A stretch of DNA of 64,000 nucleotides from Rhodoferax ferrireducens (GCF_003347515.1 NZ_QEII01000323.1:82128-146127); one strand, 5' to 3'; numbered from the stretch's first letter, positions 50,065 to 60,495 are shown. Translations and numbers: made by a program. The notes: generated by a model not told the origin, from the letters alone.

Positions 50065-51471
50065 ATGGCCCCCATGCAAGACACCGCCATGCTGGACGCC
50101 CAGTCCGCTCCCAACCCTCTTCCGCTCCTGACCTCCCTGCTGCCGCCGGATGATCCGTTGCGCGTCACGCTGCACAACGAAGTGCATGCGCGGCCCTCGG
50201 CCCGGGTACGTCTGCCGGCGCTCATCATTTACGTGGCGGTGCTGAATGCCGGCGTCACGCGCGAGCAGGAATGTGAACATCTGCGCCAACTGCCCGGCCA
50301 GCAGGCGCTGCCGCTGGAAAAATTGCACGGCAACTTTTTGCGCCTGCGCTTTGCCGGCTACACCGTCAAGTGGGAGCGGCACACCGAGTTCACGCGTTAT
50401 TCCATCGTGCAGGCCCTGCCCGCCGGCGCGGGGCTCGGGGCCGAAGAGCCGGATTTGTTGAATACCCTGGTGGTGGCGCCGGACTGGCTGCGCAGCATTC
50501 CCGGGCGCACCGTGGCGGCCATCCAGATGGCCATGGTGCACGGCGACTTGTCCGACCAGCGGGCGCTGATGGCGCAGGCCCAGGCCTGGTTCGGCGGGCG
50601 CACGGTGGTGGCCTCGCAACTGGGCCATGTGCCCAATCCGCTGATGACGCCGGGCCAGGCCCAAGGCCACTCGTGGGCGCTGACCGAGTTCCACATCGGG
50701 GCCGACGGCTTTGAGCGCATGCTGGTGGTGGCACCGCCCGGCACCAGCGAGACCCGCACCGGGCGCATCTCGCAACGCATGCTGGAGCTGGAAACCTACC
50801 GCCTGATGGCGCTGCGCGGCCTGCCGGTGGCCAAGCAGTTGGGGCCGATGCTGGCCGAGGCCGAGGGCGCGCTGGCCGCCATCACGGCGCGGCTGGAGAA
50901 CAAGTCCGCCTCCGACCAGGACCTGCTCGACACCCTGGTGTCGCTGGCGGCCCGGGTGGAGCGCGCCACGGCCGAGCACATCTACCGCTTCTCGGCCACC
51001 CGCGCCTACGACACGCTGGTCAGCCAGCGCATCACCGAACTGCGCGAGAAGGCGATTTCCGGCACCCAGACCATTGGCGAATTCATGCAGCGGCGCCTGT
51101 CGCCCGCCATGGCCACGGTGGCGGCGACGGCGCAGCGCCTGGCCTCGCTGTCGGAACGGGTGTCGCGCACCAGCGCGCTGCTGCGCACGCGGGTGGACAT
51201 TGCCACCGAGGTACAAAACCAGCAACTGCTGGAAAAGCTCACGCGCGGGCAGGAGCTGCAGCTGCGCCTGCAGAGCACGGTGGAAGGGCTGTCGATTGCC
51301 GCCATCTCGTATTACGTCATCAGCCTGCTGCTGTACGGCGGCAAGGCACTCAAGGCGGCGGGCGTGCCGCTGAACCCGGAAATGGCGGCCGGCGCGCTGG
51401 TGCCGCTGGTGCTGTGGTCCGTCTGGTACACCACGCGGCGCATTCACGCCAGACTGCACGCTGATCATTGA
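50065..51471 (+). CDS. DUF3422 family membrane-anchored protein
   Basis: 468 aa. LHNEVHARPSARVRLPA at the N-terminus is the DUF3422 signature. A long coiled-coil (about 270-400) precedes two C-terminal membrane helices (AAISYYVISLLLYGG, AGALVPLVLWSVWY). Function unknown. Alternative start at 50074. Confidence 0.85.
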   Translation: MAPMQDTAMLDAQSAPNPLPLLTSLLPPDDPLRVTLHNEVHARPSARVRLPALIIYVAVLNAGVTREQECEHLRQLPGQQALPLEKLHGNFLRLRFAGYTVKWERHTEFTRYSIVQALPAGAGLGAEEPDLLNTLVVAPDWLRSIPGRTVAAIQMAMVHGDLSDQRALMAQAQAWFGGRTVVASQLGHVPNPLMTPGQAQGHSWALTEFHIGADGFERMLVVAPPGTSETRTGRISQRMLELETYRLMALRGLPVAKQLGPMLAEAEGALAAITARLENKSASDQDLLDTLVSLAARVERATAEHIYRFSATRAYDTLVSQRITELREKAISGTQTIGEFMQRRLSPAMATVAATAQRLASLSERVSRTSALLRTRVDIATEVQNQQLLEKLTRGQELQLRLQSTVEGLSIAAISYYVISLLLYGGKALKAAGVPLNPEMAAGALVPLVLWSVWYTTRRIHARLHADH

Positions 51472-51480
51472 TCGCGCCTG

Positions 51481-51545
51481 TTTATATGCCAAATAGGCTT
51501 CCAGCCATTACAGGTATTGCGCAAGAAGCTATAAAAAAATGAGCA
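51481..51545 (-). repeat. Dispersed short repeat after the DUF3422 gene
   Basis: GCCAAATAGGCTTCCAGCC-N-TTGCGCAAGAAGCTAT is the repeat family in reverse orientation. It separates the DUF3422 gene from the cyd regulatory region. Confidence 0.65.
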
Positions 51546-51591
51546 TTTTTCATTTTTCATTTTGAATCCTGACAGAGTTTCTGCCTAATTT

Positions 51592-51615
51592 GTCAGTCAC
51601 TGCCACTCATGGCAG
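51592..51615 (+). promoter_or_regulatory. Putative enhancer site upstream of the cyd operon
   Basis: GTCAGTCACTGCCA followed by CTC and ATGGCAG contains the dyad CTGCCA-CTCA-TGGCAG. The same 24-nt layout, GTCAGTAACTGCCA-AAA-ATGACAG, stands at 62163-62186, next to the sigma54 activator gene. It lies 110 nt upstream of the promoter at 51702. Confidence 0.6.
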
Positions 51616-51672
51616 ATGCCGTCTCCCTGCCGCCACGACCTCCGACCGGCCCTGACAACGTAAGTCATTGAA

Positions 51673-51688
51673 TTTAGACGCTATTCGC
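51673..51688 (+). promoter_or_regulatory. 16-nt block shared by the two sigma54-type promoter regions
   Basis: TTTAGACGCTATTCGC begins 29 nt before the TGGCAC element. The counterpart at 62241-62256 (TTTAAACGCTATTCGC) is also 29 nt before its TGGCAC. It could bind a bending protein such as IHF or another factor. Confidence 0.5.
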
Positions 51689-51701
51689 GCCCGAGCTGGC
51701 G

Positions 51702-51717
51702 TGGCACGGTTCTTGAT
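51702..51717 (+). promoter_or_regulatory. Sigma54-type promoter of the cyd operon
   Basis: TGGCAC-GGTTC-TTGAT fits the -24/-12 layout (TGGCAC-N5-TTGC) except that the usual GC at -12 is GA. It sits 33 nt before the cydP start. The promoter at 62270 has the same deviation. Confidence 0.6.
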
Positions 51718-51749
51718 GTAGATCAGATACAAGCGTATTGACGACCGTC

Positions 51750-51932
51750 ATGAAACCCCTGGACAAAACCCTCGTTAGAAAACTGGCTGTGGTGCTGCTG
51801 CTCAAGCTCGCCGTGCTGGTGGCGCTGTGGTGGGGTTTTGTGCGGGAACAAGGTGTGACGGTGGACACAAACAGCGTGGCCGCGCAGTTTTTGCCAAGCG
51901 CCCCCATTCCGGCCAAAGGACTACCCCCATGA
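51750..51932 (+). CDS. cydP: Cytochrome bd small accessory subunit CydP
   Basis: 60 aa with one helix: MKPLDKTLVRKLAVVLLLKL and LWWGFVREQGVTVD match CydP proteins encoded before cydA in betaproteobacteria. Stop overlaps the cydA start (ATGA). Confidence 0.88.
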   Translation: MKPLDKTLVRKLAVVLLLKLAVLVALWWGFVREQGVTVDTNSVAAQFLPSAPIPAKGLPP

Positions 51933-53485
51933 TTTCTGAAGAACTGGTCAACCTGTCACGGCTGCAGTTTGCCGCCACGGCCATGTACCACTTTCTGTTT
52001 GTGCCGCTCACGATTGGCATGGTGTGGCTGCTGGTGATCATGGAGAGCGTTTATGTGATGACCGGCAATGTCATCTGGAAAGACATGACGCGCTTCTGGG
52101 GCAAGCTGTTCGGCATCAACTTTGCCCTGGGCGTGACCACCGGCATCACGCTGGAGTTTCAGTTTGGTACCAACTGGGCCTATTACTCGCATTACGTTGG
52201 CGACATTTTTGGCGCACCGCTGGCGATCGAGGGGCTGATGGCCTTCTTCCTCGAATCAACCATGATCGGGCTGTTTTTCTTCGGCTGGGACCGCTTGAGC
52301 CGCACGCAGCACTTGCTGGTGACAGTCCTGATGTCGATCGGCACCAACCTCAGCGCCTTGTGGATTTTGATTGCCAACGGCTGGATGCAAAACCCGGTCG
52401 GCTCCGAGTTCAGCTACCTGACCATGCGCATGGAAATGGTCGACTTCTGGGCTGTGGTGTTCAACCCCGACGCGCAGGCCAAGTTCGTGCACACGGTGTC
52501 GGCCGGCTACGTGACGGGCGCCATGTTTGTGCTGTCGATTTCCAGCTGGTATCTGCTCAAAAAGCGTGACGTGGAGTTTGCCAAGCGCAGCTTTCGCGTC
52601 GCTGCCGCCTTTGGACTGGCGTCGGTGCTTAGTGTGATTGTGCTGGGCGACGAATCCGGCTACACCGTGGGAGAAGCCCAGCAGACCAAGCTGGCGGCCA
52701 TGGAAGCCATGTGGGAGACCAAGCCCGCACCGGCGGGGCTGACGCTGGTCGCGAGCATCAACGAAGCCGAACAAAAGAACAACTGGGAAATCGAAATCCC
52801 CTGGGTGATGGGCCTGATCGGCACGCGCTCCATCAGCAAGGAGATTCCCGGCATCCACGAGATCAAGGCCAAGAACCGGGAACGCATCCTGCGCGGCATC
52901 GTGGCGGTGAACGCACTCGAAGCCCTTCGTGCGCAGCGCGATGATTCGGTGGCCAAACAGATGTTCGAGGGCCACAAGGCGGACCTCGGTTTTGGCCTGC
53001 TGCTCAAGAAATATGTGACCGATGTGAACCAGGCCACACCCGAGATCATCGAGCGCGCGGTGAACGATACCGTGCCGCGCGTGACGCCGCTGTTCTGGGC
53101 CTTTCGCATCATGGTGGGTCTGGGCTTTGCGATGCTGGTGCTGTTCGGTTTGGCCTTCTGGAGCACGCTCAAGAGTGCCTGCATGAAGAAGCCCTGGCTG
53201 CTCAAGTCGGCGCTGTGGATGCTGCCCGCCCCCTGGATCGCGTGTGAGCTGGGCTGGTTTGTCGCCGAGTACGGTCGCCAGCCCTGGACGATTTACGGCG
53301 TGCTGCCGACCCACATGAGTGTGTCCACGCTGAGCGTCAACAGCCTGTATGGGTCGCTTGCCGGGTTTATTGGTTTCTACACCGTGCTGCTGGTGGTGGA
53401 GATGTATCTGATGGTCAAGTTTGCGCGCATGGGGCCTGGCAGCCTGGGCACCGGCCGCTATGACCGGGAACCCGCCCACGCCTGA
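51929..53485 (+). CDS. cydA: Cytochrome bd ubiquinol oxidase subunit I
   Basis: 518 aa, close to the 522 aa of E. coli CydA, so the long Q-loop form. Heme ligand H21 (AMYHFLF), a second His in FVHTVSAGYVTG and GRQPW near the C-terminus are conserved. It oxidises quinol and reduces O2 with high affinity. In the family, bd oxidases tolerate sulfide, nitric oxide and cyanide. Second gene of a five-gene operon behind the sigma54-type promoter at 51702. Confidence 0.96.
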   Translation: MISEELVNLSRLQFAATAMYHFLFVPLTIGMVWLLVIMESVYVMTGNVIWKDMTRFWGKLFGINFALGVTTGITLEFQFGTNWAYYSHYVGDIFGAPLAIEGLMAFFLESTMIGLFFFGWDRLSRTQHLLVTVLMSIGTNLSALWILIANGWMQNPVGSEFSYLTMRMEMVDFWAVVFNPDAQAKFVHTVSAGYVTGAMFVLSISSWYLLKKRDVEFAKRSFRVAAAFGLASVLSVIVLGDESGYTVGEAQQTKLAAMEAMWETKPAPAGLTLVASINEAEQKNNWEIEIPWVMGLIGTRSISKEIPGIHEIKAKNRERILRGIVAVNALEALRAQRDDSVAKQMFEGHKADLGFGLLLKKYVTDVNQATPEIIERAVNDTVPRVTPLFWAFRIMVGLGFAMLVLFGLAFWSTLKSACMKKPWLLKSALWMLPAPWIACELGWFVAEYGRQPWTIYGVLPTHMSVSTLSVNSLYGSLAGFIGFYTVLLVVEMYLMVKFARMGPGSLGTGRYDREPAHA

Positions 53486-53507
53486 TTGAACACCAGAGGA
53501 AAAACAC

Positions 53508-54644
53508 ATGCTTGACTACCCAACCCTCAAAATCATCTGGTGGCTGCTCGTGGGCGTGCTGCTGGTGGGCTTTGCCATCATGGACGGCCACGACATGGGC
53601 GTGGGCACGCTGCTGCCCTTTGTCGGCAAGAGCGACCTGGAGCGCCGCGTGGTGATCAACACCGTGGGGCCGCACTGGGACGGCAACCAGGTCTGGTTCA
53701 TCACCGGCGGTGGCGCCATTTTTGCGGCCTGGCCGCTGGTCTATGCCACTGCGTTCAGTGGCTTTTACTGGGCCATGCTGGTGGTGCTGTGGGCGCTGTT
53801 CTTTCGCCCGGTCGGTTTTGACTACCGCAGCAAAATTCACAACGCCACCTGGCGCAGCACCTGGGACTGGGGCCTGTTCATTGGCGGCGCGGTGCCACCG
53901 CTGATTTTTGGTGTGGCTTTTGGCAACCTGCTGCAGGGCGTGCCGTTTCAATTCGACAACTACCTGGTCTCCACCTACACCGGCAGCTTCTGGCAGCTGC
54001 TCAACCCATTCGCTTTGTTGGCCGGGGTGGTGAGCAGCGCCATGATCACGATGCACGGCGGCGTCTATCTGGCGCACCGCACCGAAGGGGTGATCCAGGC
54101 GCGGGCGGTCAAGGGCGCGATCTGGGCGGCGCTCGTCATGGTGTTGGCTTTTGTGGCGGCGGGCGTGTGGCTGCAAAACATCGATGGCTACCGCATTTCC
54201 TCGGTTATCGATCCCGCTGCGTTGCCCGATCCGCTGAGCAAGACGGTGGTGCGCGAAGCCGGTGCCTGGATGGCCAACTATGGCCGCCAGCCCTTGATCT
54301 GGCTGCTGCCCGCCTTGGGTGTGGCAGGTGCCCTGCTGGCGGTCGGTTTGCTGCTGGCGCGTCACACGCTGAGCGCTTTTGTGGCCTCCTCGCTGGCCGT
54401 GGTGGGGGTGATTGGCACGGCGGGCGCCTCCATGTTTCCGTTCATCATGCCGTCGAGCTCCATGCCGGCCGCCAGCCTGACGGTGTGGGACAGTGTCTCA
54501 AGCCACCTGAGCCTGGGCATCATGTTTTGGGCGACGCTGATTTTCATGCCGCTGATCATGCTCTACACGTCCTGGGCCTACCGCGTGATGCGCGGCAAGG
54601 TGACCGCCGGCTACGTGCAGGAAAACGAGCATGCGGCTTACTAA
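53508..54644 (+). CDS. cydB: Cytochrome bd ubiquinol oxidase subunit II
   Basis: 378 aa, eight to nine helices. GFAIMDGHDMGVGTLLP, NTVGPHWDGNQVWFITGGGA and GRQPLIW are CydB landmarks. AGAGGAAAA ribosome site precedes the ATG. Confidence 0.96.
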   Translation: MLDYPTLKIIWWLLVGVLLVGFAIMDGHDMGVGTLLPFVGKSDLERRVVINTVGPHWDGNQVWFITGGGAIFAAWPLVYATAFSGFYWAMLVVLWALFFRPVGFDYRSKIHNATWRSTWDWGLFIGGAVPPLIFGVAFGNLLQGVPFQFDNYLVSTYTGSFWQLLNPFALLAGVVSSAMITMHGGVYLAHRTEGVIQARAVKGAIWAALVMVLAFVAAGVWLQNIDGYRISSVIDPAALPDPLSKTVVREAGAWMANYGRQPLIWLLPALGVAGALLAVGLLLARHTLSAFVASSLAVVGVIGTAGASMFPFIMPSSSMPAASLTVWDSVSSHLSLGIMFWATLIFMPLIMLYTSWAYRVMRGKVTAGYVQENEHAAY

Positions 54645-54665
54645 ACGTTTGAGAAAGAACATCAC

Positions 54666-54788
54666 ATGTGGTACTTTGCCTGGATTCTTGGGGTTGGTTT
54701 TGCCGTCTTGCTGGCTATTCTGAACGCCATGTGGGGCGAGAACGAACAAGCGCGTGCACAAGCACGCAAGGGAGGTGATCCATGGTGA
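54666..54788 (+). CDS. cydX: Cytochrome bd small subunit CydX
   Basis: 40 aa: MWYFAWILGVGFAVLLAILN then AMWGE, the CydX signature with one helix and a conserved Trp/Glu end. It stabilises the hemes of CydAB. The stop lies 7 nt inside the next gene. Confidence 0.93.
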   Translation: MWYFAWILGVGFAVLLAILNAMWGENEQARAQARKGGDPW

Positions 54789-55099
54789 CACCGATGCTGC
54801 CATTGGCGGATTCCCACGAGGCCGAGACTGCGCCAGCGCACCCGGCCAGCATTCACCTGCCCAGTCTGATGACCGCGCTGGCCATCATGCTGGTGGGCAG
54901 CATCTATCCCTTGTTGTTCGCGCGTGCCGACGGCACGGCCGACCATGGCCTGGCGATGGCGCTGTTTTGGGCCATGAGCGCCGGCTTTGTGCGCGGTGTG
55001 GGTTTTGTGCCGCGTGCCCGTATCTGGCGGCTGCTGTTTTCAGGCGGGTCTTGTCTGGCGGGTTTGACGCTGGCCGCCTGGCTGCGCTGGGGCGTTTGA
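54782..55099 (+). CDS. ybgE: Cyd operon protein YbgE
   Basis: 105 aa with three hydrophobic segments: LMTALAIMLVGSIYPLLF, LAMALFWAMSAGFVRGVGFVP and a C-terminal helix. Matches cyd-operon YbgE proteins, whose function is unclear. Overlaps cydX by 7 nt. Confidence 0.85.
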   Translation: MVTPMLPLADSHEAETAPAHPASIHLPSLMTALAIMLVGSIYPLLFARADGTADHGLAMALFWAMSAGFVRGVGFVPRARIWRLLFSGGSCLAGLTLAAWLRWGV

Positions 55100-55100
55100 C

Positions 55101-55244
55101 ATGAGCACACACAAACAACTGACCGTGCATCGACTATGGCACGCTGATCTGGCGCACGCCCCAGCGCAACATCATCCTGCCTTCAACCCGCTTGTTCCAC
55201 TGGGCCAAGCGCTGGTTTGAAGGCGTTTACCTGAGAAAGTACCG
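55101..55244 (+). pseudogene. Possible remnant of a short gene between ybgE and the globin
   Basis: An ATG at 55101 opens MSTHKQLTVH, then a frame change is needed to reach DYGTLIWRTPQRNIILPSTR...VYLRKYR, which ends just before the globin ATG. The second part looks protein-like but has no start of its own. Family not recognised. Confidence 0.35.
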
Positions 55245-55646
55245 ATGAAAACCGCAGAAACCGTGACCCCTTACGAAGCCTTGGGTGGTGAGGTTGGCAT
55301 CCAGCGCCTGGTGCACCGCTTTTATGAACTGATGGACGAACTGCCCGAGGCCTACACGGTGCGGCAACTCCACCCTGAGAGTCTGGATGGCAGCGCCACC
55401 AGCCTGTTTGAGTTTCTCTCGGGCTGGTTCGGTGGCCCGGATTTGTATGTTGCAAAAAATGGGCATCCACGCCTGCGCATGCGACACGCTCCCTATGCCG
55501 TCGGCCCGGTGGTGCGTGACGAATGGATGCTGTGCATGACACAGGCGCTGACCGAACAGGTGGCAGACCCCAGGTTTCGCGACCGCCTGATTGAAACGTT
55601 TGCGCAGATGGCCAACCATTTGATCAATACCGATGGGACTCATTAA
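55245..55646 (+). CDS. Group II truncated hemoglobin
   Basis: 133 aa. HRFYELMDELPE, FEFLSGWFGGPDLY and RMRHAPYAVGPVVRDEW carry the globin helices with the proximal His in RHAPYAV, typical of trHbO. Such globins bind O2, NO or sulfide. It follows the cyd operon and may be co-transcribed. Confidence 0.92.
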   Translation: MKTAETVTPYEALGGEVGIQRLVHRFYELMDELPEAYTVRQLHPESLDGSATSLFEFLSGWFGGPDLYVAKNGHPRLRMRHAPYAVGPVVRDEWMLCMTQALTEQVADPRFRDRLIETFAQMANHLINTDGTH

Positions 55647-55721
55647 CTTCATTACCGGGATGAACCGCATGAAACCACCGGCTTACGCCCGTTGGCAGCG
55701 CGGCTTCGCCCTCACGCCCTG

Positions 55722-56603
55722 ATGCTGTTCACGGGCACCATCGCATTGATCAGCGCGCTGGCGCTGCGCAGCGGTGCCCACGCGCTGATCTTGCGCGGGC
55801 TGCGGGCGCCACGGCTGGCGCACCAACGCACGCCGGCCGATGTGGGGCTGGCCGCCCAGGCGGTGCGCTTGCCCGCGGCAGGGGGCAAAACATTGTTTGC
55901 CTGGTTTGTGCCGGTGCCCGGCCAGACGCCAAGCCCGGCGGTAATCGTCATGCACGGCTGGGGCGCCAACGCCAGCCTGATGTTGCCAGCCCTGGCGCCA
56001 CTGCACGCCGCCGGTTTTGCCGTGCTGCTGGTCGACGCCCGCTGCCACGGCCAGAGTGACGACGCGACATTTACCTCGCTGCCCCGCTTTGCCGAAGACA
56101 TTGAAGCCGGTCTGGACTGGCTGCACCAGCAAGCGCACATTGACACGAAACGCCTGGCGGTCATGGGCCACTCGGTGGGCGCCGGCGCCGCCCTGCTGTG
56201 TGCCACGCGTCGGCCCGATGTGCGGGCCGTGGTGAGCTTGAGCGCCTTCGCGCACCCGCGCGAAATCATGCGCTCGCTTCTGGCAGAGGCGCGCATCCCT
56301 TACCCCGTGCTGGGCTGGTACGTGATGCGCCATGTGCAGGCGGTGATTGGCGCGCGCTTTGACGACATAGCCCCACTGACCAGCATGGCCCGCCTGCGTT
56401 GCCCGGTGCTGCTGGTGCATGGCACCGACGACGCCGTGGTGCCCTTTGGCGATGCCCAGCGGCTGCAGACTGCCGGATCGCCCGGCCAAGTGCAGTGCCT
56501 GGCCGTCAACGGCGGACATGACCCCAGCACCGCGCTGGCGGTGCATCTACCGGCACTGATCGGATTCTTGCGGCAAGCCGTTTCCATTGATTCAGAACTA
56601 TAA
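55722..56603 (+). CDS. Alpha/beta hydrolase
   Basis: About 293 aa with an N-terminal hydrophobic segment (LFTGTIALISALAL). Nucleophile elbow GHSVGAG, acid in VHGTDDAVVP and His in NGGHDPS complete the triad. Resembles exported BAAT/acyl-CoA thioester or peptidase S9-like hydrolases. The start is unclear: a TTG at 55692 is in frame, and a short ATG frame at 55669 ends in a stop before it. Confidence 0.8.
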   Translation: MLFTGTIALISALALRSGAHALILRGLRAPRLAHQRTPADVGLAAQAVRLPAAGGKTLFAWFVPVPGQTPSPAVIVMHGWGANASLMLPALAPLHAAGFAVLLVDARCHGQSDDATFTSLPRFAEDIEAGLDWLHQQAHIDTKRLAVMGHSVGAGAALLCATRRPDVRAVVSLSAFAHPREIMRSLLAEARIPYPVLGWYVMRHVQAVIGARFDDIAPLTSMARLRCPVLLVHGTDDAVVPFGDAQRLQTAGSPGQVQCLAVNGGHDPSTALAVHLPALIGFLRQAVSIDSEL

Positions 56604-56621
56604 AAAACTTAAGGCCAATTG

Positions 56622-56697
56622 CCATCACATATTTGATGAAATAGGCCTCTAGCCATTTCCAGTATTGCGCTAGAAGCTATCTAATAAATAGCAAACT
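56622..56697 (-). repeat. Dispersed short repeat
   Basis: AAATAGGCCTCTAGCC-N-TTGCGCTAGAAGCTATCTAATAAATAGC, reverse orientation, nearest in sequence to the copy at 51481. Confidence 0.7.
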
Positions 56698-56701
56698 CTG
56701 A

Positions 56702-57487
56702 TTACTGGCAGTTGTTGTGCAGCCTCCACTTTGCCTCATGACCGATGGCCTTGGCAAAGGCCGGCACCGTGCAGCGTGCGGCCTCGGCGGCATCCGCCGG
56801 CTGGGCGGTAGGCATGGTCGCCTCGGCCGCACTCGCCGCGGGCTGGCGGGTGGGAACTGCTTGTTGGGCACCGGGCCCGCCGGTGCGGTACACCGCCTGC
56901 GCCACGGTGGCGGTCAAGCCGGCAAAGGCCAGCACCACGGCCATTTGCGCCAGATTCAGCTTGGCGCGGGGCGCGTTGGCCGCAGCGCACACGCCGCCGG
57001 GGCACAGCTGGGCCTTGTCTTGGTTGAACGCGTTGTGCAACTTGCAGCCCAGGCAAATGCCAAAGGCGGCTTCAAAAAACATCAGCGCCAGGCACAGGCC
57101 GCACACCAGCAGGTTGATGGGCCCCACCACGTTGTTGAGCACCATGAGGTACAGCATGGCCAGCGCCAGCACAAAGCCAATAGCCCAGGCAAAGCGCTTT
57201 TGCGGTGCGCCCACCCACTCGGGTTGTTGCCGCCCGACCACCCACTGCCCCACGATCAGGCTAGGGGCCCACAGCGGGTTGATGAACAGGCGAATGCCGA
57301 AGTCGGTCAAAAAAACCACCACAAACACCCGCGTCGGCTGAAAGTTGCCCACCAGCCAAGCGTTCATGAACGCGATCATGGCGAACAAAAACAAGATGCC
57401 GGCACTGGCCCGCACCGCCCGCTCATTGAGCACGGGCACGGGGTAGTCGGGGTGGGGCTGGCCGAACTGAAACAGGGGCGGGGTCAT
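56702..57487 (-). CDS. DUF4395 membrane protein
   Basis: 261 aa. PVLNERAVRASAGILFLFAMI opens a DUF4395 domain with four helices; C-CxxC-type cysteines occur in CLGCKLHN and CPGGVC. An Ala/Pro-rich segment follows (about 205-240), then a Cys-containing tail. Function unknown. It lies 12 nt after katG on the same strand. Confidence 0.8.
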   Translation of the reverse strand: MTPPLFQFGQPHPDYPVPVLNERAVRASAGILFLFAMIAFMNAWLVGNFQPTRVFVVVFLTDFGIRLFINPLWAPSLIVGQWVVGRQQPEWVGAPQKRFAWAIGFVLALAMLYLMVLNNVVGPINLLVCGLCLALMFFEAAFGICLGCKLHNAFNQDKAQLCPGGVCAAANAPRAKLNLAQMAVVLAFAGLTATVAQAVYRTGGPGAQQAVPTRQPAASAAEATMPTAQPADAAEAARCTVPAFAKAIGHEAKWRLHNNCQ

Positions 57488-57499
57488 GGCAGCCAGACT

Positions 57500-59674
<2,175 letters not shown>

Positions 59675-59826
59675 ATTTATCTCCGTTCATGGCATCGTTG
59701 ATTAAAGTCCGCCAAGGTGAGTCGATCGTGTCACCTTCGCAATCGAATAATCAGTTTACATACCGGGAGGGGTTCCAGATGTCATTTATATCAATCAACC
59801 CGATAGGAAAAAGGGGCCTGTCCAGG

Positions 59827-60288
59827 TTAGCGCAGGTCACCCGGTTTCACCAGGGGCCAGCCGCGGCGCGTCCATTCGCTCATGCCGCCTTGCACGTAGC
59901 GAACGTGCTTGTATCCACGTTCCCGCAATGCCGCCAGTGTTGAACTGGAGCGGTTCTGCGTGTTGCAGATCAGAAGCACGGGCTTGTCTGGGGCGGTTGG
60001 TATTTCAGCCAGCCGGGTGCCCAGTTGGCGCATCGGCAACAGCTGCGCGCCTTGCGCCACGCCAGTGGCATGCTCGGCCGGTTCCCGGATATCGATCAGC
60101 ACAGCGCGCCCCGCATCGAGTTCGGCCCGTGCTGCCTCCAGCGTGACCGAATCGCCGTCAACACCGGCTTGGCTACAGGCCGCCAGGCCGAGGCCCAAAC
60201 CCAATAACACAATAAGTGCGAGCTTGCGGCGCGAGCGCTTGAACGCAGAGGTCGGTGCCGATACGGCAAAGGGTGAAATTGTTGTCAT
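59827..60288 (-). CDS. Rhodanese-domain lipoprotein
   Basis: 153 aa. A signal with lipobox (GLAAC) anchors it outside the inner membrane. The rhodanese domain keeps the active Cys in LLICNTQNRS with the loop Arg, and ends GGMSEWTRRGWP. Transfers sulfane sulfur or senses thiol state. Close to katG and to the FisR-like locus. Confidence 0.88.
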   Translation of the reverse strand: MTTISPFAVSAPTSAFKRSRRKLALIVLLGLGLGLAACSQAGVDGDSVTLEAARAELDAGRAVLIDIREPAEHATGVAQGAQLLPMRQLGTRLAEIPTAPDKPVLLICNTQNRSSSTLAALRERGYKHVRYVQGGMSEWTRRGWPLVKPGDLR

Positions 60289-60381
60289 AGGGTTTCCAGT
60301 TTCAAGCCCTGATCATATAAGCATCTACGAATGTATTGACGGCAAGGAATTTGACATTCACATCAACTTTCAGGACCTTTC

Positions 60382-60468
60382 ATGATCAAGAAATCTGCTC
60401 TCACCCTCGCGCTTGCGGCCTCTTTTGCCTTTTCGGCTCACGCCGCTGACCCGGCAGGTCCGTACTAG
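60382..60468 (+). pseudogene. Orphan signal peptide, probably a truncated exported protein
   Basis: 28 aa: MIKKSALTLALAASFAFSAHA followed by only ADPAGPY and a stop. A CAGGA ribosome site precedes it, and a TTGACA-like box lies nearby. A mature part of seven residues is unlikely to be a functional exported protein, so truncation at the hairpin 60453-60495 is suspected. Confidence 0.45.
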
Positions 60469-60495
60469 CGCTCCCGGCGCTGGCGCGGACCTGCC
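60453..60495. terminator. Hairpin between convergent small genes
   Basis: GGCAGGTCCG and CGGACCTGCC form a perfect 10-bp stem, with a nested AGCGC-TCCCG-GCGCT. It spans the stop codons of 60382-60468 and 60465-60641. No strong T-run follows, so termination may be weak or Rho-assisted. Confidence 0.55.

Noticed and set aside
59675..59826. OxyR site upstream of katG
   Set aside because: Expected by family, but no convincing spaced ATAG/CTAT motif could be read by eye.
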